Below, piece after piece: positions 18,555 to 28,586 of a DNA stretch of 64,000 nt. Origin of the DNA: Paenibacillus aestuarii (GTDB taxonomy: Bacteria; Bacillota; Bacilli; Paenibacillales; NBRC-103111); the NCBI RefSeq assembly GCF_027789125.1, contig NZ_JAQFVF010000025.1:1-64000 (forward strand), given 5' to 3'. The translations under genes and the position numbers were made by a program. Numbering within the stretch: position 1 is the first letter of the stretch; the number at the start of each line of letters is the position of its first letter. Under the pieces are notes generated by a model, which had not been told where the DNA came from, searched no databases, and was given only the letters and a program-made list of their open reading frames with translations.

Positions 18555-18561
18555 CTTTTGG

Positions 18562-19164
18562 TTAAACTTGTTTCATTAGCGATGAGATTTTTTGCTCATC
18601 TGAATCCTTGATTTTTTCAAGTTGTTGGATAACCAATTCCCGTCGTTGAATGGAATGATTCTGGCTTAACTTTGCTTTCCCTTCAATTCTATTAATTTTC
18701 AATTTAAAGCCTTGAACCCCTTTATTCAAGCCACTAAGATAACCAGGGTCTATGTCCTTCAAGCTATAGGAACTATTAGGGGATTCGTATTTCATTACCA
18801 TGTCATTTAAGGAAACCATTAACTCATTTTCGTCATCTATCAGCTGGACTTCTCCATATACATGTACGGTCACATAGTTCCAGGTTGGAACTGCCTTATT
18901 CGTCTCGTACCATGAAGGGGAGATATAACAATGAGGGCCATGAAATACAGCTAATACCATTTGGTTCCCAATGTCTGTCCATTGAGGATTTGGACGAGCA
19001 AAATGCCCATATAGGTAAGTATGATTTTTATCGAGAATTAAAGGCAAATGGGTAGCATAGGGTGACCCGTCATGTTGAGAGAACAATGTAGCAAAGCTAT
19101 TTTCTCTCATAATCCCGTAGGCAATGGATAAATCCTTTATTTCAAAATGCGATGGTACATACAT
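18562..19164 (-). CDS. paiB: PaiB-family FMN-binding negative regulator
   Basis: A 200-residue protein with [11 protein letters not shown] at the N-terminus and [19 protein letters not shown] in the middle, both hallmark PaiB segments, plus [17 protein letters not shown] near the end. The fold is an FMN-binding split barrel. In Bacillus subtilis PaiB is tied to repression of protease and sporulation genes and forms an operon with the N-acetyltransferase PaiA. Here paiA is encoded just upstream on the same strand, 141 bases away, with a MarR gene before it. Confidence 0.92.
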   Translation of the reverse strand: MYVPSHFEIKDLSIAYGIMRENSFATLFSQHDGSPYATHLPLILDKNHTYLYGHFARPNPQWTDIGNQMVLAVFHGPHCYISPSWYETNKAVPTWNYVTVHVYGEVQLIDDENELMVSLNDMVMKYESPNSSYSLKDIDPGYLSGLNKGVQGFKLKINRIEGKAKLSQNHSIQRRELVIQQLEKIKDSDEQKISSLMKQV

Positions 19165-19305
19165 ACGATCCTCTCCTCATCATTAATTAATAATCATAAA
19201 CCAATAATAGGCAAAGAGTGGACTAAACAAAAGAACCAATTTTAATCTTTATAATTGTACCAATCTTTTATTGCGCTTCGTATGCTTCGCTACATACCTA
19301 GCTTG

Positions 19306-20306
<1,001 letters not shown>

Positions 20307-20329
20307 TTACTCCTAAGTTTATAATTTTA

Positions 20330-20388
20330 TTGCAACTACAACAAAAAGTGCATAAATCAAATCTAATACATTATTATTGTATTTGCAA
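20330..20388. promoter_or_regulatory. Paired inverted elements upstream of MarR-paiAB
   Basis: TTGCAACTACAA (20330-20341) and TTGTATTTGCAA (20377-20388) are inverted copies of TTGCAAMTACAA and each also contains TTG-N6-CAA. They flank the expected promoter of the MarR gene, as expected for MarR operators. Confidence 0.5.
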
Positions 20389-20634
20389 CATAAATTTACG
20401 TTAAAGAGGTCGAGTCGTCATGCCTCTGTCGGGCAAGATTTCAAGTTACGGATATTTGATTTAAGTTAATACTATTTTGAATTTTAGTAGAGGGAAAATC
20501 CGCTGCGTGTAGAAATATTGGTGGTACAAACATCGGTCATCGCCGTCCGGCTTGGAGCACGATTAGAATCAGGCGGCTTTTCGTCGCGGCTCTTTTCAGG
20601 CTCGAACTAATATTACAACCTGACAGATGGAGTG
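20389..20634. other. Intergenic leader before MFS pseudogene
   Basis: 246 bases with a GGTGGTAC motif near 20520 that faintly recalls a T-box, but the flanking antiterminator sequence is missing. No gene is seen. Confidence 0.35.
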
Positions 20635-21849
20635 ATGAGCTTGAAATTGTGGTGCAAGGACATGCCGCGTGGCGTACCGCTGCTGCTAGCCAATTCATTT
20701 CTAATGTCGATCGGTTTCTACGCCCTTATCCCAAATCTGTCCGTCTATCTTACGCATTAGCTCGGATGGCAGCCGCTGCTTGCTGGCGTACTTCTGATGG
20801 TGCGCCAATTCAGCCAGCAGGGCCTGATGACGTTAACAGGGATGATCTCCGACCGAGTCGGCTATCGGCTAACGATTTCGCTCGGGTTTGTGTTACGCGG
20901 CATTGGATTCAGCATGTTTGCTCTTGGCACGAGCCCGCTCGTTATATTTGTTTCCGCCATCGTCGCAGGTATCGGAGGCAGCCTGTTCGAGCCGACCAGC
21001 GACGCGGCACTGACGACTCTAACGAATGCGCAGAGTCGGTCTCGCACGTACGCCGTGAAGAAGGTGACCGATAACCTTGGCATCGTGGTTTCGGCTCTGC
21101 TCGGCTCTATATTAGTATCGGCCAGCTTCCACTTGCTGTCGCTGATCTCCGGCGCTCTGTTCGTAATCGCAGGTATTTTGACTTATATTAGGCTGCCGTC
21201 CATCCGCATCCAGGTAAAGCCGGTTGCCTGGGGTAACATGTGGAGAACCGTTACGCGAGACAAGCCATTTGTTCATTATGTGGCGGTTATGATTGGCTAT
21301 TTTTTTCTATTCATGCAACTGTATTTGGCGATCCCTGCCCGCATTGTTGATTTAACGCAACAAGCTTCATCGGTATCCTTCGTTTTTCTCGTGCTATCGA
21401 TAATGATGATCGTGTTTCAAGTTCCAGTTAGCATGCTGGTTACTAGGATCAACGCGATACGCGCCATTCAGGCAGGGTTTGCGCTGTTGGGGACGGGACT
21501 GCTCTTGCTGGGTAACGCCGGGCATGTTGCGGTTTTTGTCGCAGGCATTGCACTTTTTACCATCGGGATGATGACAATCGAACCAGCGAGTTTTGATTTG
21601 ACGGCGCGGCTCGCGAGGCCGGACATGACAGCGACCTATTTCGGATTTTATTATTTGGCCATGGCCATCGGAGGCGGGATCAGCCAGGGCACGGGCGGCC
21701 TGCTGATTCAGATCGGATCGTCCTCTGGGCTGCCGGGGCTTATTTGGTGGATCAGCGCTCTCGTCTCGTTACTGGCCATAGCGGGCGCGGAACCGCTGCG
21801 CAAATCATTAATTAGCTGTCGATCCGATAACGTAACAACCAAACATTAA
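20635..21849 (+). pseudogene. MFS transporter with in-frame amber codon
   Basis: A 404-codon MFS gene reading from ATG 20635 (GGAG just upstream): MPRGVPLLLANSFLMSIG begins helix 1, and the protein would be unbroken but for TAG at 20758-20760 within YLTH-stop-LGWQPLLAG. The remaining 350 residues keep motif A (GMISDRVGYR) and about eleven further helices (for example GIGGSLFEPTSDAALTTL, typical of drug/siderophore-type exporters). No other lesion is seen, so the nonsense change is recent or the codon is an error. A shorter translation from ATG 20797 would lack helix 1. Confidence 0.8.
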
Positions 21850-21856
21850 AGGCAAT

Positions 21857-22422
21857 TTAAATATCAATGTTCTTAATAACTTTTGCAGGGTTTCCTCCTA
21901 CAACAACATTATTAGGAACGTCTTTGGTCACTACTGCTCCTGAAGCTATAACTACATTATCACCGATAGTTACACCGGGATTTATTACCGCTCTGCTCCA
22001 ATCCAAACATTGTTACCAATCATTACAGGCTTCCCAAATTCAGCACCAGCAACACGTTCAAAAGGATTTAATGGGTGTGTGGCTGTATAAATATGTACGC
22101 CTGGCGCTATAAAACAATTCTCACCTATGCGCACTACACATACATCTAAAATTACACAGTCAAAATTTGCAAAAAAATTGTTACCTACATGGATATTGTA
22201 GCCGTAATCACAACGAAACGTGGGTTCAATATAAAGGCTCATGCCTGTTGATCCGAAAAGCTGTTTAAGGACTTCTATTCGCTTTTCATACTCGGTCTCC
22301 AAGGTTTGATTGAATAATCGAGTCATTCTCCTTGCATTTTCACGGTCTTTGGTTAACTATACGTCGGAAGCAAGATATAATTCTCCAGCTAACATTTTTT
22401 CTTTCTCGGTTTTGTTATCCAT
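21857..22422 (-). pseudogene. Maltose O-acetyltransferase-like gene with amber codon and frameshift
   Basis: A hexapeptide-repeat acetyltransferase (Maa/NodL type, ~187 codons). MDNKTEKEKMLAGELYLASD starts at ATG 22422; TAG at 22357-22359 replaces the usual acidic residue before [10 protein letters not shown]. The left-handed beta-helix follows ([20 protein letters not shown], the ATHPL motif of this family, [13 protein letters not shown]). Near 21996 a one-base loss changes frame and the protein resumes as [20 protein letters not shown] to the normal end [11 protein letters not shown]. Two lesions make this a true pseudogene. Confidence 0.82.
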
Positions 22423-22583
22423 TCTAGACTTCCTTTCTTAAAAGCTAAATTCGAATAAATTCATCATACCCCTAACATATTCTGCTGCACTTTATTTCAA
22501 TTATAAGATCATTCCCAAAAGTGCAATAAAACTTGTGATCGATAAGCTCTGTAAGGCTGATGAGTTTTAAAGGGAAAACAAAG

Positions 22584-22609
22584 ACCCCCACAGCAAAATG
22601 CTGCAGGGG
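22584..22609 (-). terminator. Terminator of chemoreceptor remnant
   Basis: CCCC-CAGC and GCTG-GGGG arms with an AAAAT loop; the minus strand continues with TCTTTGTTTT. Confidence 0.6.
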
Positions 22610-22661
22610 CAGAGGTTTATATATAAGGCGATCATTCATGTTTTAGGCTCAGTTCAATATC

Positions 22662-23016
22662 TCAGCGATCGCCGGTTGCCGCCATATGGTTAATCTCGTC
22701 CATCGTGGCCGTGGTGGCACAAATTTCCTCTGACGAAGCAGAAGCATTCTCAGAAACATTCGCGATGCTCTGGATCATTGAAGAAAGCTGCTCTCTTATA
22801 GCATTGACCTCACCTAGATGCATTACAATCCGGTTGGTTCGATCGGAAATAACCGTTATGGCATCCGCAATCTCGCGGTATGTACGAGCGGTATGTTCAG
22901 CAGCTGCGATGACTGTTGCTCAGCCCCTTCGGCAACATCGCTAACTGCCCGTGCCACTTCGGTAATGGAAATCGTCGCTTCTTTTGTTGTTTCCGCCAGC
23001 ACGTCGGATGATTTTG
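22662..23016 (-). pseudogene. Methyl-accepting chemotaxis protein, C-terminal signalling remnant
   Basis: About 118 codons of an MCP signalling/methylation domain on the minus strand, in two frames. Frame 1 reads SSDVLAETTKEATISITEVA then EGAEQQSSQLL; after a shift near 22885, frame 2 reads REIADAITVISDRTNRIV and then ENASASSEEICATTATMDEI to a stop at 22662. Stop codons lie just upstream, so the sensor, membrane and HAMP parts are missing. It abuts the GMC oxidoreductase terminator. Confidence 0.75.
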
Positions 23017-23044
23017 CTTATCAGCAATATATGAGCAATGCAAA

Positions 23045-23065
23045 AAGGCCGGTTAAACCGGCCTT
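23045..23065 (-). terminator. Terminator overlapping GMC gene stop codon
   Basis: AAGGCCGG and CCGGCCTT form a perfect 8-bp stem whose five-base loop contains the TAA stop of the oxidoreductase gene; the minus strand then reads TTTTTG. Confidence 0.85.
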
Positions 23066-24639
23066 GCCCATTCTAGCTTCTTCGCTTTCTCTTTGATATA
23101 ATCGGCAGTTCTTAACGCTAACGACATGACCGTATTCGTAGGATTTCCAGCACCTGAAGTGACAAAGATGCTTGCATCGCAGACGAAAAGGTTAGGAATA
23201 TCGTGTGTTTGTCCGTACGAATTCACGACTGAAGACGCTGAATCTTCCCCCATCCGACAGCCTCCCATCATATGAGCGGTGTCAGGAATGACAAATTCGA
23301 CTTTGCCTCCGGCAGCTTCAAGGATAGCACTCATCTTGCCGACGGCATGATCAATGAGCTTGCGATCGTTATCGCCGTAGCTGAACGTTACTTTGGCACG
23401 AGGCAGTCCGTACTCGTCTTTTTCATCGACTAACGTCACCTCATTGGCCTTATTCGGGAGCACCTCTCCGACCAAAGTGACTCTTCCGTAATAATTGTAA
23501 TCGAGCAAAGTCTCCCTGAACCGTTCGCCCCAGATGGGTCCGCCCTTGGCTTTCGATATTCCGTTGGCAAAACTGACCGGTCTCGCCCCATGCGCATGAA
23601 GCGTATAACCGCGGACGAAATTGTTATGCGAATCTGTCCGGTAAAAATCCTGGGTCGTCGCCAGTACAGGGGTACCTTTATAAAGCTTGATTTCCTCATC
23701 GAACTTGGCGTAGACGTCTTGGCTGCTGTGGACCATGATGGATTTCCCGACCCATCCGCTGCTGTTGGCAAGGCCATCGGCAAATTGGGCATTTGCGGAA
23801 TTGAGCAGCAAACGTGGTGTTTCTACGACGAATGCCGATAAAATCACCAGCTTTGCTTTTTGTTCGTACGTTAGGCCATTGTGAACAAACGTGACTCCCT
23901 TCGCTCTACCATCTTTCCCCATCAACACCTGGGTTACCATACAATCAGCCAGCACCTCAGCTCCGGCTTTGATTGCTTTGGGAATATGTACGATCAATGT
24001 GCTGAATTTAGCGTCCGGCATGCAGCCTTGATTGCAAAAGCCTCGATTTATACAAGGCGGACGTCCTTCAAACGGTGCGGAGAGAATCGCGAGCGGAGCA
24101 ACGGACGAACGAATGCCAAGTTTTTCACAGCCATTCATGAACATATAGGCGTTCGGGCTAAGGGGCTCTCTTTCCGGGTACGGATATGGTCCGTGAAAAT
24201 CCCCCCATGGAAAATGCTTCGGACCGGATACGGCAATTTCTTTCTCAATTCTCGCATAATACGGTGCCAGATCCTCATAATCAATCGGCCAGTCATCGGC
24301 TACGCCATCCATCGATTTTACTTTGAAATCCGCTTGGTGAAACCGCAAGAAAACCGCTGTAAAGTGAGTGGTTCCCCCGCCAATCCCCCGCCCGGAGTTA
24401 TTGTTCCCCATCTGCAGCGGGTCGCTGCCATCTACGATTCGGGTATCCTGCCAACCCAAGTTTTTCATGGATAACTCATCGCTTGCAAAATCTTTTTGTG
24501 GATCCCGAAACGGTCCTGCGTCCAAAATAACAACACTCATGCCGGCTTCGCTTAATTCTTTGGCTAATACACCTCCGGCAGCACCCGCACCAACGATCAC
24601 GACATCGACTTCTTCACCTTCGTATCTGCGTTTCATCAT
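23053..24639 (-). CDS. GMC-family oxidoreductase (gluconate/sugar dehydrogenase large subunit)
   Basis: A ~528-residue flavoprotein dehydrogenase. The start at 24639 (MMKRRYEGEE) is preferred because ATGATG overlaps the previous gene's TGA and GGAGG lies upstream; in-frame ATG 24660 is an alternative. FAD-binding VDVVIVGAGAAGGVLAKEL, then SGRGIGGGTTHFTAV, central CINRGFCNQGCMPDAKFS and the C-terminal DTAHMMGGCRMG and GAGNPTNTVMSLALRTADYI identify the GMC gluconate-dehydrogenase subgroup. The upstream subunit-3 and membrane protein genes form one operon with it; the enzyme probably oxidises a sugar or polyol at the membrane. Confidence 0.93.
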   Translation of the reverse strand: MMKRRYEGEEVDVVIVGAGAAGGVLAKELSEAGMSVVILDAGPFRDPQKDFASDELSMKNLGWQDTRIVDGSDPLQMGNNNSGRGIGGGTTHFTAVFLRFHQADFKVKSMDGVADDWPIDYEDLAPYYARIEKEIAVSGPKHFPWGDFHGPYPYPEREPLSPNAYMFMNGCEKLGIRSSVAPLAILSAPFEGRPPCINRGFCNQGCMPDAKFSTLIVHIPKAIKAGAEVLADCMVTQVLMGKDGRAKGVTFVHNGLTYEQKAKLVILSAFVVETPRLLLNSANAQFADGLANSSGWVGKSIMVHSSQDVYAKFDEEIKLYKGTPVLATTQDFYRTDSHNNFVRGYTLHAHGARPVSFANGISKAKGGPIWGERFRETLLDYNYYGRVTLVGEVLPNKANEVTLVDEKDEYGLPRAKVTFSYGDNDRKLIDHAVGKMSAILEAAGGKVEFVIPDTAHMMGGCRMGEDSASSVVNSYGQTHDIPNLFVCDASIFVTSGAGNPTNTVMSLALRTADYIKEKAKKLEWARPV

Positions 24640-25232
24640 CGTTCCGGTTGTGCCTCCCATGGATCCAATTGTCCCAGCCCCGTACGTACGTATCCTCGTG
24701 GATAAGCCGGACCCGCGTAACCAATTTCGGACCATACGCTCGGATGTGAGCAGTACGCTTCCACAGTCAATTGCATAAGCTTCTTAAATAGATCTTCCTG
24801 AGGTATATTGCGCCAAGCATCTTGTGGCTCTGCTAGGGATTCACTAATCCGCTCTAAATATTGAATTTGCCGTTGGGTATCCAGATCGGAAAATGAAGAA
24901 TTATAAGTCATCCTGGCCCCTTGATCAATCGCTTGGAGTCCTGACCTGACTAAAGCGGCGGCATGAGGAACGTTTGCTTTTCTTTGACTCTCCCCTGGAG
25001 ATTGATGCAGCGTCTGATCGATGTGACTAAGTATGAAATCCAATACCTCCGGCCTTTGATCATTGACTAAGATAGAACAGATAAGTCTTAGAATCTCCGT
25101 TTCCGCAGCGGTCAGAAAATGATAGCTAATCTTCAAATTCAGCCGGGAGGTTACGATGGTTTGCGTATGGTCATCCCACTCATCTTGTTCTTTCATGACA
25201 TCGAATGACGGGTAATGGCTCACGTAAGACAT
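24636..25232 (-). CDS. Gluconate 2-dehydrogenase subunit 3-family protein
   Basis: A 198-residue small subunit. HFLTAAETEILRLICSILV and FLKKLMQLTVEAYCSHPSVW-like stretches (here DLFKKLMQLTVEAYCSHPSV), then IGYAGPAYPRGYV, match the gluconate dehydrogenase subunit 3 family that accompanies GMC dehydrogenases. It overlaps the GMC gene by four bases (ATGA) and starts 4 bases after the membrane protein gene, so the three are translated as one operon. No Tat signal is seen. Confidence 0.9.
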   Translation of the reverse strand: MSYVSHYPSFDVMKEQDEWDDHTQTIVTSRLNLKISYHFLTAAETEILRLICSILVNDQRPEVLDFILSHIDQTLHQSPGESQRKANVPHAAALVRSGLQAIDQGARMTYNSSFSDLDTQRQIQYLERISESLAEPQDAWRNIPQEDLFKKLMQLTVEAYCSHPSVWSEIGYAGPAYPRGYVRTGLGQLDPWEAQPER

Positions 25233-25236
25233 CAGA

Positions 25237-25635
25237 TCACCAGACCTTCCAATAGATCGCGATCAGCCCGAGGACACTAAGCGCAGTGAACATTAACGGC
25301 AGTGTGACAGGAGGACCGATGAGAAAATTTCGTAAAGCCCATCCGCCTACTCGAATCCCGACTCCGCGAAAATGAAAATAAAATCCAATCAAACCATCGA
25401 CTACACCGAACCACATAAGAACCATAAACAGGGTATGCAGCCAAGATGCGTTATACCAGGTCAGAATTAAACCAACAATCAGGAAAATAGGTGAGGAAAT
25501 AACGGGTACCCACATTGCTTTATGGGTAAAATTCTGCCTATAGTGGAACATCGTTACCTGGATGCCAATCACGAGAAAGGCCAAGCTGACAAATAAGATT
25601 AGAACTCGGTCAAGCGACCATGCAGACCAATTCAT
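25237..25635 (-). CDS. Small membrane protein of the GMC dehydrogenase operon
   Basis: A 132-residue protein with four hydrophobic helices (DRVLILFVSLAFLVIGIQV, VISSPIFLIVGLILTW, TLFMVLMWFGVVDGLIGFYF, VTLPLMFTALSVLGLIAIYW). The ATG at 25635 (MNWSAWS) has GAGAGGA 7 bases upstream. Its place directly before the dehydrogenase subunits suggests a membrane anchor or electron-transfer partner; the family itself is of unknown function. Confidence 0.8.
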   Translation of the reverse strand: MNWSAWSLDRVLILFVSLAFLVIGIQVTMFHYRQNFTHKAMWVPVISSPIFLIVGLILTWYNASWLHTLFMVLMWFGVVDGLIGFYFHFRGVGIRVGGWALRNFLIGPPVTLPLMFTALSVLGLIAIYWKVW

Positions 25636-25799
25636 AAAGGATCCTCTCTTCCATCGCAATGTTGTCGTTTCAAATATTTCCATGGATCCTGAAAAATATT
25701 CCAAAAATACGAATCAGGTGATAAATGAAAAAGGTTTGCATACTACGTGGAAATGAAACTAGGGGTACAAGCTCATTCGATCCAAAAACAATCTAATCC

Positions 25800-26136
25800 C
25801 TACGAACCCTTACCAAACCTGTGCACTATTCTTAACCCCATCAGAACAAGAATCCCACTGATCCAGCTTTACATATACATGGCTAACGTGAAGAGCAACA
25901 GTCCAATAACGATGAATGGTCGTCTACCAAATCGATCCAGCATCCTCCCAACGATCGGACGAAAAATAACGGCAGATAACATAAATACACCCATCGATAG
26001 ACCGACTTGTGTTTCGTTACCGCCAATTTGTTTTGATGAACAAAGGAAGCGTCGGATACAGCATATAAAACGCGTTGAAAAGGAAAAACATCCCTATAGT
26101 CATGAGAATAAATGACTTGGCCTATAAGCGTTCCAT
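25800..26136 (-). pseudogene. MFS transporter, 5' fragment with nonsense codons and a frameshift
   Basis: The N-terminal ~110 codons of an MFS gene. ATG 26136 follows AAAGGATG by 8 bases and reads MERL-stop(TAG 26122-26124)-AKSFILMTIGMFFLFNAFYM. After a shift near 26040 the other frame reads IGGNETQVGLSMGVFMLSAV, then FRPIVGRMLDRFGRRP (motif A). A TAA interrupts helix 3, after which SWISGILVLMGLRIV continues before homology stops near 25800. The gene is both decayed and truncated. Confidence 0.75.
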
Positions 26137-26195
26137 GTATGTACATCCTTTCTTCAGTTAAATACTGCTAAAGGGCTATATAATCCCAATAAAAC

Positions 26196-26231
26196 AAAAC
26201 GCTACCGACACCAGCTTGTCAGTAGCGTTTT
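26196..26231 (-). terminator. Terminator overlapping the end of the WYL regulator gene
   Basis: AAAACGCTAC at 26196-26205 pairs with GTAGCGTTTT at 26222-26231, extended by CGACA/TGTC pairing, with a T-rich minus-strand tail. The stop codon at 26219 lies inside the stem. Confidence 0.8.
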
Positions 26232-27165
26232 GAAATTTTCTCAGCCTCTTCCCGAATCCGATGTCGCAAAGACTTCGGTTCCAGCACCTCGACATCCCCG
26301 CCCCAGCTCAGGATATAAGGCAGCAGTTCCTCTGGCTGACGGACAAGAAAGTGAACTAAAAGTTCGTCCCTGCAATCCTCAATCGATTCCAAATAAAAAT
26401 GACATGTCTCAGCGATTTTGTCTGCAATTTCGGGATTAGCTCGAAGCAACACCTGAACGTTACGGTCGTCTGGCGGACGGTAATTGTTAAGGTTAAACCC
26501 ATTTGGTATGAGAAAGCGATCCTCCAATACGGTAAGCCCCGTCATCCGAGACAACCGGAAATGCCGAATTTCCTGCCGCAAGTCGCAATGTGCAATCAAA
26601 ATCCAATTTCCCTGAACAAGCACCAGTCCGTAAGGAGCGACATCACGCGTACTCTTCCGATTGCCATCCGCTTCCGGTATTTTTTCAGATACGTCATACG
26701 TAATTTGCGGCATTCCATAATGGCCCGCCTCGCTTGTCCGATGTAGTCCTTTTCCCTCCAGCTGGTAATCGGCTCGCCGGCCTGAAGAAGACGCATCGTT
26801 TCTCGAACGCGCGACGACTCACCGCGCACTCGCTCCGGCAGAATAGCTTCAATTTTACGTCTAGCCATCTTAGAAACATTTCCGTAATCTCCATCCAACC
26901 GCTGCTCGATAAAGTCAATACCCATAAGCAAGGTTACGGCCTCTTCAACAGAAAACCCGACCGGAGGGAGAAAATATCCTGCCATTAGGGAATAACCATG
27001 CCCGGGAGACCCCACAATTGGAACACCCATTTCGCTAAGTGTATGTATGTCTCGATATATAGTCCGCACGCTGGTCTCAAATAGAGACGCCAAATCTTCC
27101 GCTCTCAATACCTTGCTTCGTTGTAGCTCAAGCATTATGGCGAGCTGCCGATCGGTTTTGTTCAT
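26219..27165 (-). pseudogene. YafY/YobV-type HTH-WYL regulator with single-base frameshift
   Basis: A ~316-codon regulator in two frames. The N-terminal DeoR-like HTH reads LRAEDLASLFETSVRTIYRD, then HGYSLMAGYFLPPVGFSVEE; the first frame (26596-27165) leaves homology at a run of six A near 26680-26685. The second frame then gives EADGNRKSTRDVAPYGLVLV, the WYL domain, and the C-terminal domain ending in RIREEAEKISKRY. One extra A would restore a continuous WYL regulator. These proteins bind DNA and small ligands. Real loss and sequencing error cannot be told apart here. Confidence 0.82.
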
Positions 27166-27483
27166 TCTTAATTCCCCCGCTGTTCTTCAAGCAAGTCCAC
27201 TTCGTTTATTCTACCACAGCAAACAGCAAACTGCTTGTTAGCGTGATAACGGAACCGATCGCGATCCTCGAGCTGTTCGACATGTATCCATACAAGAAAG
27301 AGTAGAACTTTATTCCATAAAAATGAAAATCCGCAATTGACGTCTCCTTTAATTAGATATGTTCTTGTCACCTGACATTAGATGTTGTTCGGCGACATCC
27401 CCCTTTTGTTTGGGAATACTTTTCTTATACTTGGTAAATACTTCATTAAAAGTAACTTACTCATGCCAAGCGGGGATTGATAA
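27166..27483. other. Intergenic region upstream of the second Ger operon
   Basis: 318 bases between divergent genes. It should hold the promoters of the WYL gene and the ger operon. GAATA at 27413 could be part of a forespore sigma -35, but the matching -10 is poor. Confidence 0.4.
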
Positions 27484-28566
27484 ATGATACAAAAGAATTT
27501 GCCCTTTGCTCTCATCATGATGACATTAATGATGTCAGTCGGTTTGGTGAATCATGTTCAAATCGTCCCTTTGTTATTAGAAACCGCCAAAAGAGATGCC
27601 TGGATCAGTATTCTCCTATTGATTGTGCCTTTCTGCTTGTTCATGATACCGCTATATTATATATGTAAGAAAACGAATGGTCTGAGCATCCAAGACTGGA
27701 TAAAGCACAACTATGGTCGAATAGCCTCCATCCTTTTTCGAGCCATTTGGTTGGTTTATTTTATTTTTTTCGTATTCGTCGCTGTAAAGGATACGGTCAT
27801 GTGGACCCATGTCTCCTATTTACCACATACGCCTGTTCTTGTAATTGCTTTCTTCTTATGCGGGTTAAGCGCAGTGGTCAGCGTATTTGGCATACGCATG
27901 ATTCTGATTGCCAGTGGAATATTTTTGCCAACTGTTTCCTTACTGGGCTTTTTCATTACCTTTGCTAACCTTCCAAATAAAGACTACTCAAGCATATTCC
28001 CCTTACTCGAAAACGGTTGGAATCCTATAATAAAAGCTTTGATCTATGTAGGCGGCGAGTTTTCGGAGTTGATCCTCATTACTTTTCTTAGTCAGCATGC
28101 TTCTAAGAAATCATTATGGTTCTTTATTTTGCTTGCTTTGATGATAGCTTGTATCGCTCTTGGTCCCACGCTAGGTGCCATTGCGGAGTTTGGGCCATTA
28201 GAGGCGGCCAAACAACGATATCCTTCTTTTGAGGAATGGAGACTTCTCCATATCGGGCATTTCATTGAGCATATGGATTATGCATCCATTTATCCGTGGA
28301 TCACCGGCGCATCCATTCGTATGTCACTCGGCATTTGTTTAATCCTTGATCTTGCAAAATTGAATCAACGGCGGACTCGAGCAATAGCCGCTTCAGTTAT
28401 TGGCGCAGGATTCATGTTCGCTAACCTGCTCCCAATTAGTGATTACGATTTTTTATTATTCTTACGCGATTGGTACTTTCCAGCAGTACTCCTGTTCCAT
28501 TTACTTGTCGTTATCGGTCTATGCGGGCTTATCGCTTTATTAAAGCGCAAAAACGTAACAACATAG
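27484..28566 (+). CDS. GerAB-type spore germination permease (B subunit)
   Basis: A 360-residue permease with about ten transmembrane helices, for example FALIMMTLMMSVGLVNHVQI, LYYICKKTNGLSIQDWIKHN and ALIYVGGEFSELILITFLSQ, the usual GerAB/GerKB layout. It is the first gene of a complete B-A-C germinant receptor operon. The A-subunit gene starts 20 bases later. GGGGATT lies before the ATG. With its A and C partners it would form a receptor distinct from the one at the left edge. Confidence 0.93.
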   Translation: MIQKNLPFALIMMTLMMSVGLVNHVQIVPLLLETAKRDAWISILLLIVPFCLFMIPLYYICKKTNGLSIQDWIKHNYGRIASILFRAIWLVYFIFFVFVAVKDTVMWTHVSYLPHTPVLVIAFFLCGLSAVVSVFGIRMILIASGIFLPTVSLLGFFITFANLPNKDYSSIFPLLENGWNPIIKALIYVGGEFSELILITFLSQHASKKSLWFFILLALMIACIALGPTLGAIAEFGPLEAAKQRYPSFEEWRLLHIGHFIEHMDYASIYPWITGASIRMSLGICLILDLAKLNQRRTRAIAASVIGAGFMFANLLPISDYDFLLFLRDWYFPAVLLFHLLVVIGLCGLIALLKRKNVTT

Positions 28567-28586
28567 TCAAAAAAGGTGGTTCCACT

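Noticed and set aside
20500..20600. Possible T-box leader upstream of the MFS pseudogene
   Set aside because: Only GGTGGTAC resembles the T-box core; the ACCGCG part, Stem I features and a clear antiterminator/terminator pair are missing.
23881..24474. 197-residue plus-strand frame antisense to the GMC gene
   Set aside because: Antisense to a clearly coding gene with all GMC motifs; no start signal.
25747..26115. 122-residue plus-strand frame over the MFS fragment
   Set aside because: The opposite strand carries MFS homology; this frame has no family features.
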